Below, one piece after another: positions 13,500 to 26,399 of a stretch of 64,000 nucleotides of DNA. The translations under genes and the position numbers were made by a program. The stretch lies in assembly GCA_008921705.1 (NCBI GenBank), contig VFFE01007639.1, positions 277,249 through 341,248 of the forward strand. Reading direction: 5' to 3'. Under the pieces are notes generated by a model that was not told the DNA's origin, searched no databases, and worked only from the letters and a program-made list of their open reading frames with translations. Positions within the stretch are counted from its first letter, which is position 1, and every line of letters starts with the position of its first letter. The DNA comes from Burhinus oedicnemus (taxonomy: Eukaryota; Chordata; Aves; Charadriiformes; Burhinidae).

Positions 13500-13730
13500 C
13501 ATACTATTAGGGGAGGCGGACTACAGCTAGGCTGACTAGAGCAACGAAGTCAATAAGAAAATAGGAGCAAGGGAAAATTGAGTTAAGAAGGGATGTGAAT
13601 ACGGCCGTCTAAAATGGGTTTGTGCAGTTAGAATGCGATGAGTCAGCAGTCAGGTTTGGTTCTGGGGGTAAAAACATAAAGCAGCACAACAGTGTGCGTT
13701 ACAAGCAACAGTGTGCTTTATACAAAGTAC
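13500..13730. promoter_or_regulatory. Candidate element with MAF half-site and short direct repeat
   Basis: CpG-containing, higher-complexity sequence (aggcggacta, tacggccgtc). TGAGTCAGCA at 13639-13648 matches the strong half of a MAF recognition or antioxidant-response element. Just downstream, CAACAGTGTGC occurs at 13687-13697 and again at 13706-13716, a direct repeat with 19-bp periodicity. Regulatory use is inferred only. Confidence 0.28.
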
Positions 13731-14459
13731 AGCTAAGTTTATGAATTCTTTAGTATGTAGCTTAAATGTGAAATGAAAATATATTTTGAGTATGTTACAG
13801 TTTCTGGAAAGCTTCTGCTTAGTTATGTATGCAATTTAGGGCAAAAATACTGACCTCTACTTGAAATGCCCCTTTAAAATCAAATTGCCTAAGAAAAGTT
13901 AGAAATACACAACCTATAATTTGTGGCAAAATTTCTCCAAAAAGTGTTTTCGTCACCAGACCACTCTTTTTTTACTGTTTAAAATATCCATGGGACATGG
14001 ATTTTCTCAACTCTGGATTGCTCACCAGTTAAATAACTCTTTATGGTTTGGCCTTCATCAGTAAAAAACTTAAAATGTCAAATCCGTTTTATTAGATTGC
14101 AGTTTTGTGGGAGGGACTCCGCCTCTTTATAGTCTGCAGAAGCATTTAACTGTTTCAGTTTTTCTTGTATCTTCTTCGTCAAAATAAGCTTGACTGAAAT
14201 GTATTCTAAAGGGATTTTTTTAAAATTCAGGATGAAAATGTTTTTAATGAATATTTATGAGTATTCATTTTCCATTTGCAAATTATGAGGTAGACCCTTT
14301 CCAGGAAAACTTACATGGTTATGGTAAAAGGTGCAGTAGCTGTGTCAAGCTTTCCCAAATCTTCACACGTTAGTTACTAGCAATATATTATTATATGCAA
14401 TATTATCAGAGATCTATCTTATGTGCATACCACTTTAAAGGACACAATTTTGAAGTTAG

Positions 14460-14910
14460 CCTGTCTAATCCTATTTCTTCCCGCTTTGGAATCTTAATTA
14501 GAAGGAGATAAAAACCATCATTTGACTAAATTATTGTCTTGAATCTGTAGCAAAAGGTATAATCCGCAATTGGGCCAATTAGTGTACCCCATAGTTAGCT
14601 ATGCTGAGGCAGGAAACTTGATTAGATCTGACACCAGCCTAGTTCCCACTGTTGTTTTGCCAGGTATGATGGTCAGACTTCAAAGGGCTGGAGGCATCAG
14701 CAGGGCAAGGTTTGGAGGCCAGCTTAGGTCCGGTCGTTAATCTCTCTGCTAAAACCACAGCAGCCCTCGCACAAAACAAGCTTACACGACACAATCATGC
14801 GGTATTAAAGTTTGGGTTGAGTCATGCCAATTTGCCTTTGATTTTCTGATGATTGACTAAAAGATGGCTACATGACTAGACACATACTGAAAGTTTACTG
14901 ATTAGGTAAG
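14460..14910. promoter_or_regulatory. Candidate conserved enhancer (homeodomain, PBX/MEIS and AP-1/MAF-like motifs)
   Basis: High-complexity intronic block. Visible motifs are TAATTA at 14495-14500; the palindrome AATTGG-G-CCAATT at 14568-14580 followed by AG, giving a CCAATTAG homeodomain-type site; TGAGTCA (AP-1 or half MAF site) at 14818-14824; and TGATTGAC, a PBX/MEIS-type composite, at 14850-14857. It also contains several CpGs in an otherwise CpG-poor intron (ggtccggtcg, acacgacac, atgcggtat). A regulatory role is inferred. Confidence 0.38.
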
Positions 14911-15279
14911 TTCCCCAAATATTTGAAATATTTTTTGATTTCTCAGTTAAATGATATGACAACCCATTCATCTTAATGAAACTTTTCAGCAGAATTGTTC
15001 CTGAAGTACTTTTTGCTTTGTTTGTAGCTCTGAATGTAACTTTTATCAACATTTGATAAATTTTGTAGGAACATTATTTTCATAGTTTTATTTGATAGAA
15101 CTTTATCTTTGTTGTTCCAAAGCCTCCTGTATCAAAACTAAAGGAATCTGTGCCTAACTGATTTTTTTTACTCCTCAAAATTTCTAAGGCAACATTGTTT
15201 GTCTTTGTTCTTTAGGTACATTTACAACTACTTGCAAAAAGGGGATTTCCTCTTAATTATTTTCCACCTCAACGTTGAG

Positions 15280-15600
15280 TAAAGCGCCGTTCCACGGCTG
15301 CGATTACATAAGTGTTCCTTTCTTTTGCAGTCTGATTTGTTGAAATATTGCAGTAACAGTGACATGTTTCCATTCTGAGAAAAGCCTAAGGCTGCTTTAG
15401 TATTATTCCAAATGATTGAAATTGCCATCTTGCTGACTTTCCCTTGGGCAGCCTAAGGCCTGTTTACTTTTGTATTTGTTTCACATGTTCCCTCTGAGTT
15501 TGGCTGGCAGGACATCATTACCTGGGTTGACAAGACAGTTGGAGAAGATTCATATTTGATTAACTCCATTGTTACTGTCTGGTCAACATAAACCTCTGAA
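15280..15600. promoter_or_regulatory. Candidate conserved non-coding block
   Basis: A roughly 320-bp block that stands out from AT-rich flanks: aaagcgccgttccacggctg near 15281-15300, GCGATTACATAAG, ATGATTGAAATTGCC near 15411, a cctgggttgacaagacag segment, and TTGATTAACTCC near 15557. The word ATGATTGAAATTGC at 15411-15424 is shared with the 25.13-kb candidate block. A minus-strand 66-codon ORF over it is not convincing. Confidence 0.28.
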
Positions 15601-16019
15601 ATTATGTATTTAAAGTTAAAACTTTTGATAAATTCAGATAAATGCTTGCAAATAGGAAAGTGACTTGGTTTTTTTTTTAATTCCCTAGTTTTGCTTTGCT
15701 GCTTATACTTTAAGTCTTCAGGTAACAGTCAATTGTTAATAGTACAGAGAATAAGCTTTTTTCTGCAAGTTGTATAATATAGTTTGTCTAAGAAATAGTT
15801 GTGATTTTTTTTTTATTTTGATCAATACACAAGCAAGAGCGAGCTAATATGGTTTTCTTTTTAATGGCTCTGTAACACCTGTGCAAACCAGAACAAGAAT
15901 CTTTAAAAGACAGCTCAGTTTGAAGCCAAGTGTCATATAATATATAAAGAATTGGCACACAGCAAAAATAAGTAAGTTTCCAGAGCTTAATGTATGAGTT
16001 CAGGAGATTCTTTTCTGAG

Positions 16020-16270
16020 AGGTGTTTCCTAACAGCAGGAGATGAAAGTCAGAATTAGAAGAGTCCTGTGGCAGGAAAGTTGCTGGTTTCTCAATGGCAG
16101 GCGGGCACAACATGGAAGACACTCTGGAACACTCTGCAGTGCATTTTTCCTACTGGTAATTGCCAGAGGAAAAGGTTATGTCTTTGGAAGGAAACATAAT
16201 CACAAAAACCAGCAATTGAGTCTGTGTAGAATTAGAAATAAATGTATGATTCCAAAGACATTAAAATAAT
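16020..16270. promoter_or_regulatory. Weak candidate conserved block
   Basis: Complex stretch including ggcaggcgggcacaacatgg, TACTGGTAATTGCC and CCAGCAATTGAGTC. A 75-codon ORF overlaps but resembles nothing known. This is listed because it contrasts with the AT-rich background; no specific site is decisive. Confidence 0.18.
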
Positions 16271-16495
16271 GTCCTTTCTTCATCTGTCAATAAAGGACTA
16301 TAAGAAAATGAATGATTGCCAAAATAAGCAAGATTTAATTGCAACTCCAGATATTCATGTGTATGTTGTGAGTCCAGCATTGATATTCAGAAGAAGACTT
16401 AAAACTCTTTTCTTTTAAGATGGTGAATTTGGCAATTAAAACCAGGAAATACATCTTAGGTAGCTTCCATCTGAAATCTCTGTATTTCTACTTTC

Positions 16496-16511
16496 TTTTT
16501 TTTTTTTTTTC
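16496..16511. repeat. Poly-T tract
   Basis: A run of about 16 T residues after ctttc. Similar T runs occur near 3187-3200 and 50530-50547, and an A run at 58306-58317. No adjoining retrotransposon body was recognised at any of them. Confidence 0.7.
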
Positions 16512-17299
16512 TCATTCTATCCCTTTTCATTGCCTCTTTTATACAGACTATACTGTGGTAAACTTCTTATTTGCAAAGGAGAAGTGCAATTAGCCACTGT
16601 TATAGATTATTTGTCAAAACAGGTGGGTAAGACCAAGTCAGAACTGATGTCTGCAGTGCTTCAGTGTGGTATTAGCGTAGCACAAGTTTGGTCCTAAGTG
16701 GCTCAGGAGATGGTGATGCCACTGAGTGCATCAAGAACATGTGTGGACATAATGGTTTAGGGTTGTTCATGAGCTGTGTCTTCTGGAGGAACAAATCAAC
16801 CCTGTCACCAGTACCTATGGGATCAGCATATATTTAAAATATGCACATGTGACATACCAGCCTCTGTATCAGTGAGAATTAGAAAGTGTCCACTGTACCT
16901 CTAATAGCATCACTTCTTATAAGCTTCTTCCAAGAAAGTTTGAAGCAGCCTTCATTAATGACTCACCCTAATCCTGATTATATTTCACTGATGTTTATGA
17001 AAGTTGAGTAATTTTGTAAATAAACACATTTGAATTCATGAACTATTTTAGGCAATATTTTAACAAAAAGAATCTGTGAGCCTGAGAACTGACAAAAGGC
17101 AAAACACTGGTTTATTAGAAATTTAAGTAAGGGGATAGTTCTATAGCAATCAGTCGGTAAAATACGGAAATGAATTCTTGTTCGCTGAGATGAAGTTCTC
17201 ACAATGTAACACCAAAGCTAATATATGCTACACGATACGTGTTGTAATACTGGGAGCTTAGTCAATGTACCTTCATATATAGATGAAGGCAACTCTGTA

Positions 17300-17700
17300 T
17301 TTTAAGGTCGTGCACTGGTGACGTTACAAGACCTGACCCCACGTTAGGGCCTTCCAACCTCAGAATGGAACCTGCTGTTACCAAGCCAGAGGGTAACGCG
17401 GTTGTGACTGCCTGGCTGCCCGGTGCCTGGAGCATGGTGAAACTTTACAGGTATTCCTGGTTCAAAGATGAGACAGAACTTCTCTGAAGTGTCACAGAAA
17501 GTGTATTTCTTTAATTTCCTAAAGTAATAAAATCTTTGGGGCCTGTGGTCCCTATGTGTTTGAGAACACAAGTACCCCTGGGGCTTACCTGGCAAACTCT
17601 TCCTCCTCAGCCTCCCTTGAGCAGATAGCATCTTACCTGGCAGACTCTGGTACTGGATGCTCCACTTCAGGTCAGGAACTCAAATGCAGGGAGCTCTGCA
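17300..17700. other. Unassigned GC-richer intronic block
   Basis: About 400 bp with more G+C and scattered CpGs (ggtcgtgcac, gtgacgttac, ggtaacgcgg). A 95-codon minus-strand ORF (17344-17631) overlaps it, but no family is recognised. It could be a conserved element or an old repeat. Confidence 0.25.
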
Positions 17701-18724
17701 TATAAAAATAAACTTTCTAACAGAGAAAGGTAAAAAAATTCAGCTGAAATTTATGCTGGTCAAACCACTGTTTCATTGATTTTTCCTGTCCATTTTCCCT
17801 ATGATATTAATAAAGACATTACCACTAGCTTATTTAAACACAGATCAAAAGATAGTGATTATAACACCATAACATTTTCTTAATCTAAAATTAATAATAC
17901 TGCAAAAAGATTCCCCTGCAAATCTAATTCTGTCATAATTCCAAGCTCCATTCTGCATTATTTCATCTAGTAGCCAGTTCAGGTTCTCTTTACCTGGTAC
18001 GGTGTACTTCACTGAATTGTTTTGTCAGATGCTGTCAAGCCAACCTACCATTGTTAAAGAAAATCAAACTAAATCATTTTGGCATGAGCCTTCCAGGAAT
18101 AAGGCACAGAATATGAAGGGTTTGATGAAATCAAGGATTTGATTTCAATATTGTAAAAGACTGCCTGTCAAAAATGCATTACATTCTTTCAAACAATTTT
18201 GAATAAATAAACGTGTTTAAAATGGTGACAGTACAATTTAGATAAAGTTTTGGGAGATATTTTTGAATTATAATAACTTGAGGTAAAACAATACTTGGAG
18301 TGCTCCTATTTAAAAATAAAAAACCCTCTGAATGCTGATCAAGTAATAAGTTTTATGCGGTATATGGAATTTCAGAACACTTGTATCTTGTGAACATGTG
18401 GAAAAATTTAATTTGAAAATAGCACCTTCTTATTGTGTAATACTGAATAATGTAAATTAAATTATTTCAATATTCTGAAGATGAATACAGGATGGTACAG
18501 TTAACTTTTAGATTGCATATGAAGATTTGTAGTATCCTGAAATTTATTTCTTAACTAATTTTGTTTTATGGGTTGTTTGACATTATACAAGTATAACATG
18601 AGGGCTCCGTTCAATTTTTCAAAACTTTAACACTTATAATACAGTGCATCTGCAGTTCCTTGTCAGTAAACAGAACTCATATATATTTTTATTTAAACAA
18701 ATAATTATGTTGTTTAGAAATATT

Positions 18725-18955
18725 TATACCATAATTGTGTTGTCGCAATGGAAGAACATGCAACAAAGCCATTAATGCAATTAAAGGTCACTTGTACATA
18801 TTGTAATGGACTTCTCATTCACAGGATCTGTGTTAAGGGTCAGTCCTGCAGCATGAAATGGATTGGCCTTGTTCAGTCTGTAAATAAACGGGTCAACTTG
18901 TCTTGTATTTGCCAGACAAATAAAGTAGTTGGTATATTCCCACTTTCTTAGTATT
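18725..18955. promoter_or_regulatory. Candidate conserved block with SOX and homeodomain-like motifs
   Basis: The sequence around 18758-18815 packs AACAAAG (SOX-type), CATTAATGCAATTAAAGG (two homeodomain-like cores) and GGTCACTTG. Further on are GGGTCAGTCCTGC and ACGGGTCAACTTG. A 67-codon ORF covers it, but it has no homology I recognise and no splice context. Confidence 0.28.
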
Positions 18956-20626
18956 TCAAGACAGGTGGGCTAAAGAGATCTGTCATAAAAATGTTGGTTG
19001 ATAAAGATTAAAAAACTCTTTATCTACAGGGATTATATTTTTCACTCAAGTAGTAATGCTTTTAGAGAAAGATCTGTGGATATGTTAGAAAGATATTGAT
19101 GATGAGTTATTAAGAAGCAAAAAGACTTAAGCACCATATTCGTAGTAGTTCTCAGCAGGAGCTGAGTGCCACCTTCATTAAATGCTCTTTAAAATACCAC
19201 CAAATTTTAATACGAATCTATTTCATAATTATGTAGTGTTCTCACTTTCAAATAATAGCAAATTCAATCATGCCATTACACAATAAAACAGATCTCCGAA
19301 TTCTATATATCTATGTAAATGCAGGGAAATAAAAATTAAAGCTTATAGGAAGTCACATTTCCTCAGCCACAGGCCTGTATCACACATGAACCTAATGGAA
19401 GTGCATCAATGTAGGACTCCAGGGCTGTTACTGCAAAGTTGAGAATCGGATGACTTTGCATCTCCACATGGAAGATGAGCCTCCATCTGGATCTTCTTGT
19501 CTCAATACTGTTTGTTATGGATCTTCAGGTAGAAAGTGACTCAAAGTACTCCGTAAACTAGGAAACTGTGAGATAGCCTCATCGAAAACTTCGAAAAGGG
19601 TTAAAATGTCATTTTGTAGGAAAATAGAGCAATGTTGCCAAATGTTTGCTATGACTAGTAACATGCTTATTCAAACAAATTCCAAAATATTTTATTGTAA
19701 TTTTGCAAATTCAACATTAAGGGTTAACATTTCCAGTCTTATGAAAATATTAGTGATTTTGGATGAACATTAATCTGGAAGGAAGCCACAGATTTATGAT
19801 TTCTTTAAATTTTTCTTCTCTACAAAAACTGTTCCGTACCATTTTGCTGATCTGTTTATTTTACTGATTCACAAAGAATATTACCCTTTACTGAACTGTT
19901 AACATACATGAACATTTTTAAATTTTATTTTTATTGAGAGCAAACTAGTCTTATTATTCTTAGTCTGAAAGACTTCATAAAAGTGCTAAAAAAAGACAGG
20001 AGAAAAAAATATACATAGACTGCAAAGTACTGTAGGTGAAGAAAAAAATGTTCTGTAACCGTTGTGCAAATACTACTTTCTGCTTTGGCCAAATTATGGG
20101 GTATTATTTGTGACTGAATTCCAGAGTACATTTATTTTTATATTCCTGGCCAAGAGGAGTGTGCAAAATGGCTGAGGACTACAGTGCCTAAGGCATAAAT
20201 AAACTTAGATTTTGGTCACGCCATCTTTATTGCTCTCTTTCTCATAGTTGGTTTAGTTGCGTGTTTTTGATTTTTTTTTTTAAATTTGCTTTTTCTTGGT
20301 TATATTACATATGGTTTTCTGAGGATTCTGTTGTCATGCGTAATGCAATTTAAAATTTCTCATTGCATGTTAAAACCCAAGAGCTTTTGAAATACCAAGT
20401 GAAACTGTCTCCGAGAAGAAAAAATATTATTTATTGCATTTAAAGCAATATTTCTGGCCAGCTTAACATTAACATAATATTAACCCTCTTCAGAATAATA
20501 GCTAGAATTACAATGGCATTACCAAGCAGCAATTCAGTTCCCTCTTTCCTCATTCCTTCCTTCTGGAGAAAGTGAGCAGTAATTGTATAGTGTCCAATAA
20601 CTAAAGCTTTGTATTGGTGTCCATAA

Positions 20627-20645
20627 ATACATAAATAAATAAATA
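20627..20645. repeat. (AAAT)n short tetranucleotide repeat
   Basis: ACATAAATAAATAAATAGAG gives about four imperfect AAAT units. Low-complexity repeat. Confidence 0.65.
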
Positions 20646-21149
20646 GAGTTTGGGTGCCAACTTGTACCAGCCGTAGACTGCTTGACTTTCAGAAAACAGC
20701 TGGTAGTGCTCGCTGAAAATAATTCACTTTAAATGCCTCATTTCAGGTATTTAAGGTTTGAGGAACCTATGGTTTTTAGCTTATGAAAATACTCTCTATG
20801 GGCTCTTCGTCTTCTTTTACCCCGCTTCAAGTCTGTTATAGCAAAAATTACTGAGGGATTTTCACTCTGACATTCATAAAATTCATGTGTTTATAAAAGT
20901 TACCAAATGGACGTACCTTTTTCTCATATTAAACCACTAATCTTTGGGCAGTGTGTCTGCTTGAGTCACATTTAAAAGTAAAGGCAGAAAACAAAAATAA
21001 AGAACAGTTTATCACTTTTAAGTGGGAGGATGTGAGTATTGCTGCATAAGAGAAGTCAGTTTTGCCTTGCATCCAAAACAATGCTTGCTATTCTTAAAAG
21101 AACCTGATTGCTTAATATTTAAAGTCTTAAGATCTTTAGTAATCTGTGC

Positions 21150-21640
21150 TAAGGAGCTGTACATTCATTTGTTCTGAAAAAGAGAGATTTTGTGTGATTT
21201 GCGTATGAACGTTTGAGGTGGATGACTTGGCCATGGTACCTGAGTCTTGAGGGGACTTCTGAAGTCTCCATGATAAGCCCAGTATATCTGCTGGGGCTTT
21301 GAATAGAACCTTAACAGTATATTTGTAAGCAAAACACTTCACGTGTTTGGATAATAGCCATGCAGTGACCTGCCTTGTCTTTGAGCTGGCTCCAGACTCT
21401 CCAGCTGGAGGAGTGAAGGACTGTGCAGTTGGCAGATAGGCTTGAGGTCTGTGAGTGGCAGAAAAACTTGAACAACGGCAATCACATTCCACTCTTCTCA
21501 GACAAGGATTACAGTGTTCCAGTATCATTTTCAGACGTGCACCCTTACTTTCTTTTATTTGTGAGCCAACACACAATCAGATGAACAAGAGGGAAAGTTT
21601 TGCTTGTGTACTGAGTCTCACTGGTATTTCTTGGTTTTAA
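21150..21640. other. Unassigned higher-complexity intronic block
   Basis: About 490 bp of balanced composition (for example aggtggatgacttggccatgg, acttcacgtgtttgg with a CACGTG E-box near 21340, and aacaacggcaatcacattcc). The longest minus-strand ORF outside the CR1, 146 codons at 21136-21576, covers it. It has no homology I recognise and no start or splice support, so I treat the block as non-coding and possibly regulatory. Confidence 0.25.
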
Positions 21641-24600
21641 GGGCTCCTACACGCAGCCTGAAGTTTGTATGGTTACCTGTGTATTGGCAGAAAGCATAGC
21701 AGGATATGATGATTTAATACAAGATTCACCACTTTTTATTTCAAATCTCATGTATCATATTTGAGTGGAAAAAAGTAAACTAAGGAAGACCTTGGTTTAT
21801 TTTATTTGTGTTAAAGACGTAGATGTCCTGAATTGGTAGCACTCACTTGCAGATTGAGAGTAGGAACCAAGTAGGGTATGGTGAAGCTGCACTCTTAGGA
21901 CTGAACAAGGGAAGTCTGCTCGTAGATACAGCCACAGCTTGTACCCATCTTGATATACAGGATGTATGATGTATAGAATAAACACATCTCTCAGCCACTT
22001 GAGCTGCCATATGTTACTAACTGAGCAGCATTTTATTTTCAGCACTTTATTATGTGGTGTTACCCATTGGTTGTATCTCTTCTCTTGTTGATTTATTAGG
22101 GATTTAGTAATGTGTTGCTTAATCAATAAACACTGTAGTTTCTTAAGTCAATTATGTCTCAGATCGGCAATCTAAAGCCCCTGCAGCAATGCCATATACT
22201 TCTTAATCAGTACTTCTCACTTTTTGGTATAAGGCTTTGTAATTCTGGGCAGGTTACAGGTTTCCTATGCTGCCTCAAATGCCCTTTCACAACCTTTTGC
22301 TACGAGAGAGTAGTGTGACAGGAGTTACATGAGCTTTTGCTGCTATCATATAGGGAAAAATGGTTCTCTTTCTAGTACGAGTGTTTATTAAGAGATATGA
22401 AGCAGTACTTAATTTGTAATTCTTGTTGCTGTTAAAATAAGGAATTAATAAGAAGGAAATCTAATACTTGTATTTAGATCTGATCCTCAATAGTAGCATA
22501 GCCATGGGCTGTTTGTGCTTGGTCTACATCATCTAGACTAAAAATAGCCTTCCTGTCATTTTATTGGCAGAGTTTTAGCTACTCCTTTAATTCTGTTTAA
22601 AAATGGATAGAGAGAAAGACAGCATAAATATTGAATGTGTGCAGATATTCCAGTAAGTAACTAAACGGAGATTCCTGATGCTTTGAAGAGCTGTATAGTT
22701 AAATGGAATTCACATTTTGCTTAAGTAAAGATGCATTTTGTAAATTATGATCATCCTTAAATGTATTAGGTTAATTTTTATTTTTGTATTTGTATCATTA
22801 AAGTAGCTACTTTTAAATATCTAGGCATTAACATATATTTGCTTAATTTGTTAGTGTTCTGCTTAGGTTTTGTTCTTTTTAGGTTTCCTTTACATGTTGA
22901 TAAGAAATTACCAATGAGGTATTTCATTTCTCATCAGTTAAATAAAAAGCCACATTATTTCTAATTTTTCTTTTAATAAACTGAGTTTTTGCAGAGTACA
23001 TTACATTTTGTTTTTCGAAAACCTGTGGAAAAGGAAGAACTGGCTTGTTCTTGTTCTGTCTGTCCTAAGAAAATATAGGCTACTTTAGGAACTTTCAGGA
23101 AAAGACACAGTTTGGAGGTGGACTTGTGTCTGTGTTGGTTTCTTCCTGATCTGAGAAGGGTGTTCTGGCTTTGAAAAAGCCATGAGAATTAGATTCAGGT
23201 TACTGAAACGCCTCTAAACCTACAAAGGAAAATTTTTGCTATGTTTGCAGAGTAAGGCTCTAAGGTAGAAGGGATTTCATCAATGGATTACTTATATCCT
23301 TATATAAGAATCACTTTTGCCTTGCCATGGTCTCTTCTACTTTTGCCTCTCCTGTCTTGCTTCTCCGCACCATGGTGGTATTTGCATCTTCCAGGACAAT
23401 ATTATTCTGCACATTCAGTTCAGGAGGTGTTTGGGCTCAAACAAATAGGTGTATCTGCGATATTTTCTTGCAGCATTTATTTGGTTTTTGTTATTTTGTT
23501 TCTCGGGTTTGTGTTTTGAAGTTGTATTGTTACTCTATGAATTGATCCAAAAGACTAGCATTTATTGAAGGGGCAGTAAAGAAGATGTGTTTGAAAGTAA
23601 GTTATGTTAACTGCTGCTTTTGTGGAACGTTGTTGGTGTTGTTACAAATGAGGTTATGAGACGAGAAGCAATCAGTGTTGCTGTTTTTACATTAGAGCAT
23701 CCAAAGTAAAGTGAATAGTTGCATTCCATCTGTTGCAAATGCATAGCATTGACATAGGGGGTATCAGTTTTCAGAACTGATAATCAAAACAGAGTATTTA
23801 CTGGCGAAAATTAGGCATGACTAGGGTATTGCTATACGTACTATCTAGACATCTGGTAAAAATATTTATAAATAAAGCAGAATTTGTACAAAGGCAGAAA
23901 TAGTCAGAGATCATTTTTATTGAGAGAAGTATCACCTTTTATATGAAGTGTTTAATTAATGAATACGCAAACTATTTTATGAGTATTTTTTAAGCTTTTT
24001 TTCCCTCAAAGAGGAAGTATGGTTCCATACAAAATTACATTCCTAAAAGATTTACTGTTGTCAGCATAATAAAAATATTGTAAAATTACTTCCTATCTTG
24101 AAAAATCAAACCAGCTATTCTTGTTTCAAGTTTCATCTAATATATTGTTCCGTATGGTTGTATGATAAACACATTATTCCTTGAACAGGAATTAAGAGTA
24201 AAGCTGCCAGGAAGGGGTTTTGTTGTCAGAGTAGTTCCCGCCTCATGTTTTGTAAGAGATTTCATGGTCCCATTGTAAAGAGTGGATGATTTAAAACGTG
24301 TTCCCAAGATAAACTTTCCCATTGTCATTAATGAGGATGGATAATACTGAGTGACAAGTGCATTAGGAATGACACAGAAAGAGCTGTTAGATTTGTCAGA
24401 GCATATCACTTCAGGCAATGAAACTTGAGGACATTCTCTTTTAGCAATTTTTTGCTATTTATTAGAGAACCAAGAATTGTGATTGCTCACACAGGTGGAT
24501 TTTACTGTTTTGTTCATTAAATATTTAGGTACCTTTGAGAAGGTAAAGGTGATAAATATCACCATTATACTCCACTGTGAAGGGTGCCAATGGTTGCTTT

Positions 24601-24929
24601 GCTTACAAATAATTCAGCAAAACTGATATACCTTTTATTTGTTTTAAAAATGTTTATTTGGTGGATAATTTTGAATTTGCAATTTTTTTACTGAATAGGA
24701 ATATTTGAAGTTACATAATAAGAACTGCTGTGAACTGTCAGAGCGGTGCTTCTGGGATAAAGAAGCTTAAAATTAGGACACTATACATGTAATTTACATT
24801 GACTTAAAAAACTGTATTTCTCCATAGAGAAAGACTTTTTAAATATTTATCTCTGAATAATTAATAATGTATGACTTTTTCTGGTGTTTAAAATCTTTCC
24901 AAAGTACAACATGCCTATCAATTTCCATT

Positions 24930-25290
24930 TTGAACATGCAATTGGTCACTTTTTCGCCTTGATTCATCTTGCCTGGCTGCCAACCAAATTTTGCCTCCGT
25001 GTACCTTCTTGACACTAATAATGACTGAGTTTCTGTTCGTTTGCGTGCAAGATTTCCCAAGCGGCAGTTTGGGGCTGGGATAAACTATCTATCATGATTG
25101 CGTACAACTAATCTGCCTCAACCAAACCACCCAATGATTGAAATTGCATTTGACAATTCACCTCTCCTTGGCGTGCCTGAGGTGAACATAGCTACAGACC
25201 ATCCCCGGAAGGGCATAGCAACTCCTCCATATGTTGGGGAGGATCCTTTTATTTGTGTCAGGAGACTTTTAGCAAAGCATGTATAGGCAG
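24930..25290. promoter_or_regulatory. Candidate conserved enhancer
   Basis: A 360-bp block of balanced composition and high complexity 13.4 kb into intron 9. It holds several CpGs (for example tcgttTGCGTGCAAG near 25037), ctaatCTGCC, a CCAATGATTGAAATTGC stretch near 25131, and a cgtgcctgaggtgaac segment. A second block of similar character follows at 25325-25650 (ACCGCCGTG, GACCCGTGG, GTTGACCTTTACC). The 62-codon ORF over it is not convincing. The position is broadly where the human SIMO PAX6 enhancer would fall, but I cannot confirm identity. Confidence 0.4.
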
Positions 25291-26061
25291 AGATTTACTT
25301 TTTTTTCTTAGACTTCCTTGTTTTCAGATGCATGGCTGCCGCTTTCTCCCAACCGCAGCATTTTGGTTTTGTGAAGCATTTTCAGATTTTTTATTCATTG
25401 AAACTGCTAAACTCTTTCTCTGAGATAAACCAGTGCGATACTGGATGTATAGGAGCTAAAAAATTCAAGAGGTATTTAAACCGCCGTGTATTGTTTGTTA
25501 GAACGGTGTGCTATTAATAGACCCGTGGTGCTAGTCAAACATCAGATGAGATGCCTCTTACCGTGTTGACCTTTACCAAAGCTTTCACCTGCTTGGAGCA
25601 TTTTGATAATACAGAACCTAAGAAGGAATGACAAAGCAAAATCTGCTTCTGTCATACAAGAAATCTTTTAATTCTTTCCCAATTTGTAAATTTATTCATC
25701 TTGTGTATCCTTACTGGTCTGAAAAACCGTCTGTGCAAATATGACAAAACAGACCCTTTATTTCTGGGTAAGATTACTCAATCTTCAGAGTAAAAGGCTT
25801 TCTAGGATTCCTTTTTGCTATGTATTGTCCTTTTTGTATGAAGTCACTTTTATCATAATAGTTCAAGTAATAGCCTATGTCATCAGGAGTGCTACCTTTC
25901 ATTAGTGATGTGTATGATTAGCATCGGATGTAATTAATTGTTCAAATACAAAAATTCTGCATAGTTAGGGTAATAAAATTGTATTTCTAGGGGGATCATT
26001 TCTTTGTAATTTTCTGCTATAGTTCCAATATATTGAGGTAAAAGATACATTGTTTTGACAT

Positions 26062-26100
26062 ACGAGTTCCTTCTAACTCAAGATATTCTATGATTCTGTG
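26062..26100 (+). repeat. CR1 LINE 3'-tail remnant
   Basis: The bases run gagttccttctaactcaag followed by atattctatgattctgtg. This matches the typical last 40 bp of avian CR1 elements (a ttccttccaac block, then ATTCTATG-type repeats) in + orientation. The sequence upstream is not recognisable as CR1, so the copy is either extremely truncated or very decayed. Confidence 0.5.
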
Positions 26101-26399
26101 CTAATCCAGATAGAAAATACTGAAGAATTGCTTTCTGGAATATGTTTTGATTTCTCACTGTTCTGTGCAGCAGTGTGTTTTGCCGTATTTGTATATTTCA
26201 AAAGAAGCATAAAGTTCCACGGTCAAATTGTCCTTTCAAATAAGTACAGTCCATTCCTGTTGCTGAAAAGGGGAGTTTCAGGGGTGCACTCATAAAGGCA
26301 TGACTATCAGCCCAGTTTTCTTTCTGACACATCAAGTCATACTTCTCTCCTTTCTTAAAGCTTAAATACATTTTTTCAGGCACTTTCATTCAGCAGATT

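Noticed and set aside
21136..21576. 146-codon minus-strand ORF
   Set aside because: Longest frame outside the CR1, but its protein resembles no family I know and it lacks splice or start support. Its length is within chance expectation for 64 kb.
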